A DNA stretch of 64,000 bases from contig NZ_JBHUIB010000012.1 of NCBI RefSeq assembly GCF_042682785.1, forward strand, positions 310,001-374,000, in the 5' to 3' direction. A program made the position numbers and the translations under genes. How positions within the stretch are numbered: the stretch's first letter is position 1; each line of letters begins with the position of its first letter. Origin of the DNA: Thalassotalea_F euphylliae (GTDB lineage Bacteria > Pseudomonadota > Gammaproteobacteria > Enterobacterales > Alteromonadaceae). Below, one piece after another: positions 26,417 through 35,051 of this stretch. The notes beneath the pieces were generated by a model that saw only the letters and a program-made list of their open reading frames with translations, was not told the origin of the DNA and ran no database searches.

Positions 26417-28831
26417 GTGAGCCAAAACGATCCCCATCAGCAACGCGAAGCAGACAAATACGAAAAACCTGTTGCCAGTCGCGAGCACCTTCTTTCTTTA
26501 ATCCAACAATCGCATGTTCCACTGACCTTCAGTGCAATTATTAAAAAGCTTCAATACGGCAAAGATGAAGATCGCAAAATTGGTGTCAAAAGACGTTTGC
26601 GTGCAATGGAGAATGATGGGCAGATCTCTTTCAATAAATTCAAGCAATACGTCATAGCAGACCCGAATACTAAGTTAACGGGTAAAGTAATCGGCCATCG
26701 TGACGGATACGGCTTTTTTGCACCGGATGCTGGTGGTAAAGATTTCTTTATTTCTTCGCATGAAATGCAACGTGTTTTTCATGGTGACGTGGTTGAGGCC
26801 ATTTTACTTGATAGAACCGATCGTCAGGGGCGTAAAGAAATCAAAATACTGGATGTTATTGAAGCACGTAAAGCAGGGATCGTTGGTCGATTCTTCGTTG
26901 AAAATCACATTGCTTTTGTTGTGCCTGATGATGCCCGTATTAACCAAGACATTATGATAGTGCCTGACGGTAAGTTGGGTGCTCGTCATGGCCAAATGGT
27001 GGTTGTTGATATTGTTCAGCGACCGTCGAAACGTTCGAATGCAGTCGGCAAGGTTATTGAAGTATTAGGTGACCATATGGCGCCTGGCATGGAAATTCAA
27101 ATCGCACTTCGTGAGCATGATCTTCCACATCAATGGCCAGAAGCGGTCGATGAGGAAACGGCAAAGCTCGAGGAAGAAGTAGAGGAAAGTGCCAAACAAG
27201 GGCGTGTAGATTTAAGAGAATTGCCGCTTGTTACCATTGATGGTGAAGACGCTCGAGACTTTGATGATGCGGTGTATTGTGAGCGCAAAAAGTCGGGTGG
27301 CTGGCGACTATGGGTCGCTATAGCTGACGTAAGTTATTACGTTAGGCCAGGTAGTGCGCTCGATGATGAAGCGTTTGCTCGCGGTAACTCTGTATACTTT
27401 CCGAGCCAAGTCATTCCCATGCTGCCAGAAAAACTGTCAAACGGCTTATGCTCATTAAACCCCGACGTTGATCGTTTGTGTATGGTCTGTGAAATGACCA
27501 TCAGTGAAAACGGGAAGCTATCGGGAAGCAAGTTTTACCCAGCAGTAATGCGTTCACATGCGCGCTTCACATACACAAAAGTCGCCGCGATTTTGGATGG
27601 AGATGAGACATTACGCGAGCAATACGCTGCACGTGTTTCTGAACTTGAAGAATTACATAAACTGTATACCGCGCTTAACGATGCGCGCTTGCAACGTGGC
27701 GCTATCGCCTTCGAGACTGAAGAGTCTCGCTTCATCTTCAACGAAGACAAAAAAATAGAAAGTATTCTTCCATTAGTGCGCAATGATGCTCACAAAATGA
27801 TTGAAGAATGTATGATTTTGGCTAACGTAGCGACAGCAAAGTTCGTTGAAAAGCATACTATGCCAGGGCTTTTCCGTGTTCATGACAAACCGAGCGAAGA
27901 GAAATACAAAAACTTTGTCAGCTATTTAGCTGAATTGGGTATATCAATGCCCATTTCTGAGGATGTTGAACCAAGAGACTACAGTGATGTACTGGGTAAA
28001 GTCGCTGAAAGGCCTGATCAAGAATTAATTCAAACTATGTTGCTGCGCTCTATGAGGCAAGCGGTATATCAAAGCGATAACATCGGCCACTTTGGTTTGG
28101 CATTGCAGCAATATTCTCACTTTACCTCGCCAATAAGAAGGTATCCTGATTTGGTTATCCATCGGGTGATTAAAGCGGTATTGGAAGGGCAAGAGAATAA
28201 CCCCGTCAATGATGGTTGCTTTAGTTACAGTGAAGAGCAAGTTGTTGCGCTGGGCGAACACTGCTCAATGACTGAGCGCCGCGCAGATGACGCAACGAGG
28301 GATGTTGCCGACTGGCTCAAATGTGAGTACATGCAAGACCATGTGGGTGACGAATTTACCGGTGTTATTTCGACAGTAACTAATTTCGGTCTGTTTGTGC
28401 GTTTGTCTGACTTATATATTGAAGGGCTAGTGCACATCACCTCATTAGGGCGAGACTTCTATCATTTTGATGATGTACGCATGTGTCTTAAAGGAGAGAA
28501 AACAGGTGCCAGTTATCACATAGGTGACGTGTTAAAAGTACAAGTCGCCTCCGTAAATTTAGATGAGAAGAAAATCGATCTTGTTCTTGCTGGCGACGAT
28601 GCTGTTATTGAGCGTGCTAAGCCATTACGTGGTAAAGAGCGCGTAGATAAAGGCAAATCAAAAGCAAAAGGTAAGGGAAAAGGGCGCGGCGGTGTAAGTT
28701 ACTCGCCAGGCAAGTCGGCAAACAAAAAAGGCTCACAGAAGGCGTCTAAAAACGAAAAGTCGAAAGTTAAAAAGCGCAAAGCAAGAAAGTCTAGACCAGG
28801 AAAGAATGCGCGCAAACGCACTAAAAGTTAA
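26417..28831 (+). CDS. rnr: Ribonuclease R
   Basis: The 804-residue 3'-to-5' exoribonuclease degrades structured RNA and takes part in rRNA and tmRNA quality control. The start is GTG at 26417. Domains in order: an N-terminal winged-helix (about 20-90), cold-shock domains (about 90-230), the RNB catalytic domain with the metal-binding aspartates in DGEDARDFDDAV (about 275-286), and an S1 domain (about 640-725, GVISTVTNFGLFVRLSDLYI). A lysine/arginine-rich tail of about 75 residues follows, as in E. coli RNase R, where it helps unwind RNA. A TATAAT box at 26386-26391 could be a -10, but no good -35 accompanies it. Confidence 0.96.
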   Translation: MSQNDPHQQREADKYEKPVASREHLLSLIQQSHVPLTFSAIIKKLQYGKDEDRKIGVKRRLRAMENDGQISFNKFKQYVIADPNTKLTGKVIGHRDGYGFFAPDAGGKDFFISSHEMQRVFHGDVVEAILLDRTDRQGRKEIKILDVIEARKAGIVGRFFVENHIAFVVPDDARINQDIMIVPDGKLGARHGQMVVVDIVQRPSKRSNAVGKVIEVLGDHMAPGMEIQIALREHDLPHQWPEAVDEETAKLEEEVEESAKQGRVDLRELPLVTIDGEDARDFDDAVYCERKKSGGWRLWVAIADVSYYVRPGSALDDEAFARGNSVYFPSQVIPMLPEKLSNGLCSLNPDVDRLCMVCEMTISENGKLSGSKFYPAVMRSHARFTYTKVAAILDGDETLREQYAARVSELEELHKLYTALNDARLQRGAIAFETEESRFIFNEDKKIESILPLVRNDAHKMIEECMILANVATAKFVEKHTMPGLFRVHDKPSEEKYKNFVSYLAELGISMPISEDVEPRDYSDVLGKVAERPDQELIQTMLLRSMRQAVYQSDNIGHFGLALQQYSHFTSPIRRYPDLVIHRVIKAVLEGQENNPVNDGCFSYSEEQVVALGEHCSMTERRADDATRDVADWLKCEYMQDHVGDEFTGVISTVTNFGLFVRLSDLYIEGLVHITSLGRDFYHFDDVRMCLKGEKTGASYHIGDVLKVQVASVNLDEKKIDLVLAGDDAVIERAKPLRGKERVDKGKSKAKGKGKGRGGVSYSPGKSANKKGSQKASKNEKSKVKKRKARKSRPGKNARKRTKS

Positions 28832-28855
28832 TAGGTAAAGGTTAAACACAAAGCT

Positions 28856-29611
28856 ATGGCGAAAGAAGAAATTGTAATTGGTATTCACGCTGTTAATGAA
28901 CTTATAAAACGTTCACCAGAGCGTTTCGTTGACATGTGGCTACTGAAAGGTCGAGATGACGAGCGACTGATGCCAATTATTAATTTAGCTAGAAAATATA
29001 AAATTCCAACACAGTTTGTGAATCGTAAAGTGCTGGACGACAAAAGTGATGGTGAGCAACACCAAGGTATCGTGGCACGTGTCAAACCAGGCAAAACTTA
29101 CACCGAAAATGATATCGAAGATATTCTGTCGCAAGCCGAAGCTAAAGGACAAGACCCGTTTTTACTTATTTTAGATGGTGTCACTGACCCACACAATTTG
29201 GGGGCATGTTTACGTAATGCTGATGCCGCAGGAGTTCAGGCAATTATCGTACCTAAAGACAAAGCTGCGCGTATTACTGCAACAGTGCGAAAGGTTGCTG
29301 TAGGCGCTGCCGAAACGGTACCACTTGTGCAGGTAACTAACCTTGCACGAACCATGAAACAACTCCAACAGATGGGAGTTTGGATCATTGGTACGGCAGG
29401 CGAAACTGATACGTCCCTTTATGATGTGAAGTTAGATGGGCCAATGGCACTGGTTATGGGGGCAGAAGGTAAAGGTATGCGCCGACTTACCCGTGAACAT
29501 TGTGATCAGTTAGTGAAATTGCCGATGGCGGGCAGTGTTTCCAGTTTAAATGTGTCGGTAGCAACAGGGATCTGCTTATTTGAAATTGTAAGGCAACGTC
29601 TAGCGAAGTAA
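28856..29611 (+). CDS. rlmB: 23S rRNA (guanosine-2251-2'-O)-methyltransferase
   Basis: The 251-residue SPOUT methyltransferase modifies G2251 in the ribosomal P loop. The N-terminal substrate-binding domain (GIHAVNELIKRSPERF) is followed by the three SPOUT motifs: LILDGVTDPHNLGACLRNAD, LVMGAEGKGMRRLTREHCD and LPMAGSVSSLNVSVATGICL, which form the knotted AdoMet site. Length matches E. coli RlmB (243). It lies 24 bases after rnr, the same order as in E. coli and Vibrio, so the two genes form an operon. Confidence 0.95.
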   Translation: MAKEEIVIGIHAVNELIKRSPERFVDMWLLKGRDDERLMPIINLARKYKIPTQFVNRKVLDDKSDGEQHQGIVARVKPGKTYTENDIEDILSQAEAKGQDPFLLILDGVTDPHNLGACLRNADAAGVQAIIVPKDKAARITATVRKVAVGAAETVPLVQVTNLARTMKQLQQMGVWIIGTAGETDTSLYDVKLDGPMALVMGAEGKGMRRLTREHCDQLVKLPMAGSVSSLNVSVATGICLFEIVRQRLAK

Positions 29612-29648
29612 GTGCTGCGATAATCCGTTCTTTAGACGCTTAGCAAAA

Positions 29649-29680
29649 ATAAAAAGAGGTGTTTAACACCTCATTTTTAT
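29649..29680. terminator. Bidirectional terminator between rlmB and the chemoreceptor gene
   Basis: GAGGTGT / ACACCTC with a 3-base TTA loop is flanked by A-rich and T-rich runs, so it can act on both strands. Confidence 0.8.
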
Positions 29681-29693
29681 TGCGTGTAAGTTT

Positions 29694-31532
29694 TTATGCT
29701 CCAGTCATCTTATATGACAGGAGACCTACCGTTTTTTGGTTTGCTAGCGCACTACTTTCTAAACTCTTCTCTGACTCCGCAAGAAGAACGTCATTACCAT
29801 CTTTGATGGTGACAACACTTTGTGCAATTTCTTTAATTGCTGCGCCTTGTTCTTTGACTGACTGAGAGATTTGGGCTGTCATATTATGGATGAGTTGTGC
29901 TTCAGAAATAATGCCATCTAGGGCTTGTGTTGCAGCACCAATTTGTACGAGATTTTCATTGCTACCAGCTTTACAAATATTCACTTTTTCAACGGCTAGC
30001 GATGAATAGGTTTGAAGTTCCGCAATAATGTCCGTGATATGTTCAGTAGACGTTTGTGTGCGACTTGCTAAATTCCTGACTTCGTCTGCAACAACGGAGA
30101 ATCCTCTACCTTGCTCTCCCGCGCGAGCTGCTTCTATAGCTGCATTTAAAGCCAGCAAGTTGGTTTGTTCAGCGATACTGCTTATTTCGTCAATAAAACC
30201 ATTTATTGCCTGACATTTAGTCGCGAGTAATTCCATATTTTCTGATGAAACGGCGAGGTCTTGCGCATTGGTATGTAAGAACTCATTAAGGTCTGTGACC
30301 TGTTTTTGGCTTTGTGTAGCTTGCTCTGTAATATTTCTGGCTGTTTCCTCAGTACTATTTGAGTGCTGTACTATTTCAACGGCCGAGCTTTCGAGTTGTA
30401 TAGTAGCAGCAGATACTTGCTCACACTTTAATGATTGTTTTTCAATACTTGCTCGGGTTTGCTGGGCACTGCTTTCAACCGCTGCGCTAACTCCCCTTAA
30501 ATCTTCAACCGCAATGTTTATTTTGTGTGTGAACTCAATGAAGTTATTAATTGAGTCAATGACTTGACCAAATTCATCATCAGTTTCTTTGAGTACTTGT
30601 TTTGAGAAGTCGCGCTGTTTAACAATAGCATCTATGTTTTCTACCGCACTTCGAATTGGGCTGATAATGATGTCAATAAGTTTGAAAATGAAAGTTGCTA
30701 AAGCACCTGAAATTAAGAGAAATATTGCACTTGAGGCCCAGAAGGCAATGGATTCTTGACGTTCAATAAACGCGACTGCTTCATTCGATGTAGTTGCAAG
30801 GCTTTGTTCTGCATTATGAATGGCATTGCGCATTTGGGCTTGAATACCCGTATTTGGCGTTAACCCTATTTGAATATCTATGTCTTGATAGGCTGACATG
30901 GCCTGTTGGTAATTGTTAATCAGGTTATCTGCTTCTATGATATGGGCGCTACTTTGACGTAATGTCTCTATGGCCTGGTCGACTAAAGAAAGGTATTTTT
31001 CTTCGCCTCTCAGCATATAGTCTTTTTCATGGCGTCTTAGGGTGAGGAGGTTAACTTGGTTCGTTAAGTCTTTATTGGCTTCAAAAATAGCTTCCAATTG
31101 GTGAGTTGCCGCTCTTAGCGCCCCATATTTACCAGAGTTCTTATCTAGCCCACGTATAGTCATTGCATTTGCAAGTGCATTAAATTGGGACTGATATTCT
31201 TCAAAATCAGCCATCAGTGAGCTGACCGGCATTTTGCCGCCAATTCTCGTGTTTAACTCTTTTAGTTGCGTCAATTGAGATGCAAGCGATGCGTAATTAG
31301 CTTGATGACGCTCTATGTATTTAGGGTCTTTGCGGAGGATAAAATCTTTTTCATTCCGACGAAGCTGCAGTGCAGTGATACCTACTTGCTGAAGGTTAAT
31401 TTTGGCAAGCTTTAATTGCTTGGTTTTATGGTTGAAGTAGTTAGTCGAAACTAATAAGAACAAGAGGCCAGCAATAACTGCCATAAGTAAAATGAGAAGT
31501 TTCTTGCGTAAAGAAAGCGAGCGAGAGGGCAT
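29694..31532 (-). CDS. Methyl-accepting chemotaxis protein with HBM-type sensor
   Basis: The 612-residue chemoreceptor has TM1 (about 12-30), a periplasmic helical region (about 31-265), TM2 (about 267-288), a HAMP linker (about 290-345) and a cytoplasmic signalling domain. The periplasmic part holds two related motifs, LQLRRNEKDFILRKDPKYIE and LTLRRHEKDYMLRGEEKYLS, the hallmark of helical bimodular (HBM) domains; known HBM receptors sense organic acids. The CheA/CheW-contact hairpin tip EQTNLLALNAAIEAARAGEQ is intact. There is no CheR/CheB pentapeptide at the C-terminus. The AAGGA ribosome site ten bases before the ATG lies in a small inverted repeat. Confidence 0.93.
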   Translation of the reverse strand: MPSRSLSLRKKLLILLMAVIAGLLFLLVSTNYFNHKTKQLKLAKINLQQVGITALQLRRNEKDFILRKDPKYIERHQANYASLASQLTQLKELNTRIGGKMPVSSLMADFEEYQSQFNALANAMTIRGLDKNSGKYGALRAATHQLEAIFEANKDLTNQVNLLTLRRHEKDYMLRGEEKYLSLVDQAIETLRQSSAHIIEADNLINNYQQAMSAYQDIDIQIGLTPNTGIQAQMRNAIHNAEQSLATTSNEAVAFIERQESIAFWASSAIFLLISGALATFIFKLIDIIISPIRSAVENIDAIVKQRDFSKQVLKETDDEFGQVIDSINNFIEFTHKINIAVEDLRGVSAAVESSAQQTRASIEKQSLKCEQVSAATIQLESSAVEIVQHSNSTEETARNITEQATQSQKQVTDLNEFLHTNAQDLAVSSENMELLATKCQAINGFIDEISSIAEQTNLLALNAAIEAARAGEQGRGFSVVADEVRNLASRTQTSTEHITDIIAELQTYSSLAVEKVNICKAGSNENLVQIGAATQALDGIISEAQLIHNMTAQISQSVKEQGAAIKEIAQSVVTIKDGNDVLLAESEKSLESSALANQKTVGLLSYKMTGA

Positions 31533-31894
31533 AAAGGAACTGTCCTTAGCTTTGTTGTTAATCCGCAGATAAAGCTAGAGCGACTGTAACAAAAATGCAA
31601 TAAAACTTACTTGGTTTTCATTGTTCGTTTTGTTTCAAGATGTACAGTTTCTCCTTTATAACTCAGAAAAATTAGCGAGTTAGCAATATGTGATGACCAA
31701 GACATTTATTTCTTATCAATTAGACATAATGGTTATTTGCTTCACAAAATATAAGCAAGGTGTTGGTATTTTACGCAAGTGGTAAGCGCTCTTTTCAATT
31801 GCGGCTTAAATTTTTATCGAGTATGGTTAACTGTCGCTAAACGAAGACAAAGTATGTGTCTTTTATACGATGGAAGTTAACTAAGGAAAGCAAG
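31533..31894. other. Intergenic region between divergent genes
   Basis: This is the only gap above 300 bases. It is AT-rich and non-coding. It holds the leader of the chemoreceptor gene, including AAGGA-ACTG-TCCTT (31534-31547), and a candidate promoter for the DUF945 gene (31799-31827). No sigma-28 box was found for the chemoreceptor, and no RNA gene is recognised. Confidence 0.6.
31799..31827 (+). promoter_or_regulatory. Candidate sigma-70 promoter of the DUF945 gene
   Basis: TTGCGG and TATGGT with a 17-base spacer, about 68 bases before the start codon. Confidence 0.35.
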
Positions 31895-33178
31895 ATGAAA
31901 AAAGTAATCGCGTTGTCTGCGAGTGCTATTGCAGTAGCATCAGCATTTATCCTACCTAATTTTGTAGGTTCGGCTTATCAAAGCCAGCACCAAGAAACGA
32001 TAGCATTATTGGGACAAAACCCAGCTATTTCTGTCAAAGACTATGAATTTAAACGTGAGTGGTTTAGCGCCACAACAAAGATAACGTTTGAAATTGACAC
32101 TCAAATCCCTGAACAAGAACCTTTTCAGTTTATCGTCAACGAAGATATAACCTTTGGCCCTATCCACATCTCTTCGGAAGGTACGCATTTTTCGCTAGCC
32201 AAATCGATAGCGTCGTTTGATATTCCAGTTATTGCCGATGAAGAGACGGTCAACGTGTTAAATGAACATATCTCGCTGTCTTCGTCGTTATCCTGGTTGG
32301 GGAATCACAGTTCAAATATCGCAACACAAGCCTACCAGACTGAAATTGCTGGCAAGCAATTGGACATTCAACCTTCACACGGACATTTTGTTTTAAATGG
32401 CGATGAGTTAGAAGGTGACTTTACGTGGCAAGGTATGTCGTTAATGGGTGATTCTGGCCACGTTAAAATGGCCCCCGTTAACATGACTTTTGATCAAACC
32501 TTGATAGCTGGTGATTTGTATTCAGGTACGGCGCTAGCGACAGGGGATTTCATGATGCGTTTTGACGAGTTTTCGTTGTTAGATAATGAAAGTGGTGCAC
32601 AAGTGGATGTCGCCGGTGTTCAAATATCAGGACATACTTCAGAAGATGATAACTTGTTGGGTGTTACGCTGAAATACCATGCCGATAGCATTGGCTCGAT
32701 GGGACAACAAGTAACAGACGCAAACTTTGATATTGCTATTCGGAATTTAGATATCGACACGGTGATGGCGCTTAATGAGCTAAATAGAACATTACCTAGC
32801 GACCCGAATGACCCTGCTTTTGGGCAAGCAATGATGCAAGCCTTGCCAACAGCTATGAAGTTATTAGATTACAACCCAGAAATTATACTCGAGAACATCA
32901 GTGTGATGACCGATGCGGGTTTGGTGGCAACCGATGCAAAATTTAGTATCGACAAGCAACTTTTCGATCCAAGAAACCCGATGTCTATCGCAGCGGCTGC
33001 AAAAGTCAACGCTAAAGGCAGCGCTCCTGAGAGCTTCTTCGCACAATTTGGGTTAGCGCCAATGATTGATGGTTACGTCAATCAAGGTTTTATACAAAGA
33101 AACGACGGCGAATTAAGTTTTAACTTGGAAATGACCAACGGTCAGCTAAATGTTAACGGTAAACCTTTACCGTTGTAA
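31895..33178 (+). CDS. DUF945 (YdgA-like) family protein
   Basis: The start is placed at the ATG at 31895 (427 residues) because AAGGA lies seven bases before it and the product then begins with MKKVIALSASAIAVASAFIL, an N-terminal membrane anchor or signal. The remainder is periplasmic and beta-rich with an amphipathic repeated pattern, typical of YdgA/DUF945 proteins. In it I see FSAT-type TKITFEID and GLVATDAKFSID, and a C-terminal segment ending FNLEMTNGQLNVNGKPLPL that is characteristic of the family. YdgA-like proteins are uncharacterised envelope proteins. It stands alone, between a divergent chemoreceptor and a convergent secreted protein. Confidence 0.8.
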   Translation: MKKVIALSASAIAVASAFILPNFVGSAYQSQHQETIALLGQNPAISVKDYEFKREWFSATTKITFEIDTQIPEQEPFQFIVNEDITFGPIHISSEGTHFSLAKSIASFDIPVIADEETVNVLNEHISLSSSLSWLGNHSSNIATQAYQTEIAGKQLDIQPSHGHFVLNGDELEGDFTWQGMSLMGDSGHVKMAPVNMTFDQTLIAGDLYSGTALATGDFMMRFDEFSLLDNESGAQVDVAGVQISGHTSEDDNLLGVTLKYHADSIGSMGQQVTDANFDIAIRNLDIDTVMALNELNRTLPSDPNDPAFGQAMMQALPTAMKLLDYNPEIILENISVMTDAGLVATDAKFSIDKQLFDPRNPMSIAAAAKVNAKGSAPESFFAQFGLAPMIDGYVNQGFIQRNDGELSFNLEMTNGQLNVNGKPLPL

Positions 33179-33224
33179 AAGCCTCAACGCAGCGCTAGCT
33201 GTTAATATTTATGTTGAGCTGCAT

Positions 33225-33253
33225 AAAAAGGAGGCATAGTAGCCTCCTTTTTT
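33225..33253. terminator. Bidirectional terminator
   Basis: AAAAAGGAGGC pairs with GCCTCCTTTTT around a 6-base loop, between the convergent DUF945 gene and the secreted-protein gene. Confidence 0.85.
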
Positions 33254-33271
33254 CTTCGCGCTTTCTTCACT

Positions 33272-33850
33272 TTATAGCGTATTAGCAAACTCAATCACCG
33301 TTTTCTCTAGTAATTTGGCTTGCTGGTTTAAGGCTTTCATTTTCTCTTCGTCTATCACGGGTAATGTAGCGTGAAGCGCTTTAATCTGTGCAGATTTTGC
33401 TTTTAGCTGAGCCTCCTCCTGTGCAACCGCAACTTTCAACTGTCTGCTCCATTTGGCAATGTCATCGAAACTGACACTTTTTTTATCAATCGGGATAGTA
33501 TGTGCGGAAAAAGCTTCAGCATGGCTTTCGATTTCATCTGATAGCACTTCTATTTTGGCTAGCGTGTCAGTAAAAGCCGGCTGGTTGTAGTGCATAGATT
33601 GTTCAATATCATTCAAGCTTTTTTCTAAAGCACTCAGCTTTTTTTGTTGTGCTGGCGTTAAATCTGCTTTTGTAAACGTTTTACCATTGACATGGTAGCG
33701 AGTTTTAGCAGCATCTTTTGTGTTTTCGATGGTGATGCCGGAGCTTGTATCAATTGTTGTTAAAGCGGTGTTGTGGGCTGAAACAGCGCCAGCAAATAAG
33801 CCGGTTGCAATAATGCTAAATACGAATTTTTTGGTTGTCGTTAAAGCCAT
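33272..33850 (-). CDS. Secreted helical protein, unknown family
   Basis: The 192-residue protein has a signal peptide (about 1-25, cleavage after VSA) and a strong ribosome site (AGGAAGAG) seven bases before the ATG. The mature part opens with a short polar region, then YHVNGKTFTKADLTPAQQKK, then two long helical stretches (about 75-125 and 145-190) rich in Q, K, E, A and L that could form coiled coils. It has no cysteine and no catalytic motif I recognise. It could be a periplasmic chaperone-like or Spy-like helical protein, but I see no LTxxQ repeats that would support that. Confidence 0.6.
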   Translation of the reverse strand: MALTTTKKFVFSIIATGLFAGAVSAHNTALTTIDTSSGITIENTKDAAKTRYHVNGKTFTKADLTPAQQKKLSALEKSLNDIEQSMHYNQPAFTDTLAKIEVLSDEIESHAEAFSAHTIPIDKKSVSFDDIAKWSRQLKVAVAQEEAQLKAKSAQIKALHATLPVIDEEKMKALNQQAKLLEKTVIEFANTL

Positions 33851-33961
33851 ATTCTCTTCCTTTCTTTTTCATCGTTGTCTAATCATTAGGTAGAACTCAC
33901 GATGGAAAAAGTTTGAATTGAATGAACATTTTTTGATTTTACGAAGCCCTCGTTAATTGTC

Positions 33962-33990
33962 TTGCCTTTATCGGTTAATTTCCCTACAAT
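33962..33990 (+). promoter_or_regulatory. Sigma-70 promoter of the rpsF operon
   Basis: TTGCCT and TACAAT with a 17-base spacer. Transcription would begin near 33997, giving a leader of about 88 bases before rpsF. Confidence 0.6.
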
Positions 33991-34042
33991 ACGCGACCTT
34001 AAATCAGCCGCAAGTTTTTGTTCCTTGCCTCAATACTGGTGT

Positions 34043-34084
34043 TGGCTGAGCCAGATACGAGGCTACAACCGTAAGGAGCTCGTA
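34043..34084 (+). promoter_or_regulatory. Candidate S6:S18-binding leader element of rpsF
   Basis: The leader contains AGCC (34049-34052) and GGCT (34061-34064), which can pair, followed by ACAACCGTAAGGAGCTC. The CCG (34069-34071) directly before the Shine-Dalgarno AAGGAG matches the known S6:S18 regulatory motif, in which a CCG bulge binds the protein pair. Structure was judged by eye. Confidence 0.45.
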
Positions 34085-34477
34085 ATGCGTCATTACGAAA
34101 TCGTTTTCATGGTTCACCCTGATCAGAGTGAACAAGTACCTGGTATGATCCAGCGTTACACTGACTTGATCACTGCAGCTAGCGGTCAGATCCACCGTCT
34201 TGAAGACTGGGGTCGTCGTCAACTAGCTTACCCAATCAACAAACTGCACAAAGCACACTACGTTCTTATGAACGTTGAAGCGCCTCAGTCAGTTATTGAT
34301 GAACTAGAAACTTCTTTCCGTTACAACGATGTTGTTCTACGTAACATGATCATGCGCACAAAAGCTGCGGTAACTGAAGCATCACCTATGGCTGCTGCTA
34401 AAGATGACCGTCGCGAAGCTAAGAAAGAGGTTACTGAAGCTCCAGCTCCTAAAACTGAAGAAGCTGCTGCTGAATAA
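34085..34477 (+). CDS. rpsF: 30S ribosomal protein S6
   Basis: The start is the ATG at 34085, 130 residues, with AAGGAG six bases upstream and a product beginning MRHYEIVFMVHPDQSEQV exactly as in known S6. An upstream in-frame start at 33962 falls in the promoter and leader and is rejected. The S18-contact region and the DWGRRQLAYPINKLHKAHY stretch are conserved. The C-terminus has an Ala/Glu/Lys-rich tail, comparable to the E. coli tail that RimK extends with glutamate. S6 binds the 30S platform with S18. It is the first gene of rpsF-priB-rpsR-rplI. Confidence 0.97.
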   Translation: MRHYEIVFMVHPDQSEQVPGMIQRYTDLITAASGQIHRLEDWGRRQLAYPINKLHKAHYVLMNVEAPQSVIDELETSFRYNDVVLRNMIMRTKAAVTEASPMAAAKDDRREAKKEVTEAPAPKTEEAAAE

Positions 34478-34487
34478 TAAGTAATCT

Positions 34488-34796
34488 GTGATAGAAAATT
34501 GCCTAACGTTGATAGGGCATGTGGTGAAAACACCCAAACTATCAACAACACCTGCGGGTTTACATCATTGTCAGTTTTCCATTGAGCATCGCTCGATACA
34601 GACTGAAGATGGATTAAATCGGCAAGCATTCGTAAGAATGCAAGTGGTGGCAACGGGTGATTGGTCACGAAACTTAGCAAGTGAATTAACTGAGGGTGTG
34701 CAAATAAGCGTGAGCGGTTTTATTAACCGACACGAATCAAGAAACGGTAATCCGATACTTGTCTTGCATGCTCAACAGATTGAAATGATTAATTAG
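34488..34796 (+). CDS. priB: Primosomal replication protein N (PriB)
   Basis: The 102-residue single OB-fold protein binds single-stranded DNA and stabilises the PriA-DNA complex in replication restart. The start is GTG, ten bases after rpsF. Conserved parts include the L-x-G-x-V-x-x-TP segment at the N-terminus, GLHHCQFSIEHRSIQTEDG (about 24-42, E. coli HCQFVLEHRS) and ILVLHAQQIEMIN at the end (E. coli MVLHAEQIELID). The position between S6 and S18 genes is the usual one, so a plain SSB is unlikely. Confidence 0.94.
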   Translation: MIENCLTLIGHVVKTPKLSTTPAGLHHCQFSIEHRSIQTEDGLNRQAFVRMQVVATGDWSRNLASELTEGVQISVSGFINRHESRNGNPILVLHAQQIEMIN

Positions 34797-34806
34797 GAGA
34801 AATCCA

Positions 34807-35034
34807 ATGTCACGTTTTTTTAGACGTCGTAAGTTCTGCCGCTTCTCAGCGGAAGGTGCTGCGCAAATCGATTACAAAGATATCGCAACACTTAAAAACT
34901 ACATCACTGAAAGTGGTAAAATCGTACCTAGCCGTATCACTGGTACAAGCGCTAAATACCAACGCCAATTAGCTACAGCTATCAAGCGTGCTCGTTACTT
35001 AGCATTATTACCATACACAGATTTACACAAGTAA
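34807..35034 (+). CDS. rpsR: 30S ribosomal protein S18
   Basis: The 75-residue protein sits on the 30S platform next to S6. The sequence FFRRRKFCRFSAEG and the C-terminal half IVPSRITGTSAKYQRQLATA then IKRARYLALLPYTDLH are near-invariant in gammaproteobacteria. An AGGAGA ribosome site precedes the ATG. The N-terminal CxxF-type cysteine is single, so this is not the zinc-binding form. It lies 10 bases after priB. Confidence 0.98.
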   Translation: MSRFFRRRKFCRFSAEGAAQIDYKDIATLKNYITESGKIVPSRITGTSAKYQRQLATAIKRARYLALLPYTDLHK

Positions 35035-35051
35035 CCTAAAGGGGCATTAAG

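Noticed and set aside
33962..34084. Longer S6 protein starting at 33962
   Set aside because: The extension falls on the promoter and leader; the ATG at 34085 has the ribosome site and the conserved N-terminus.
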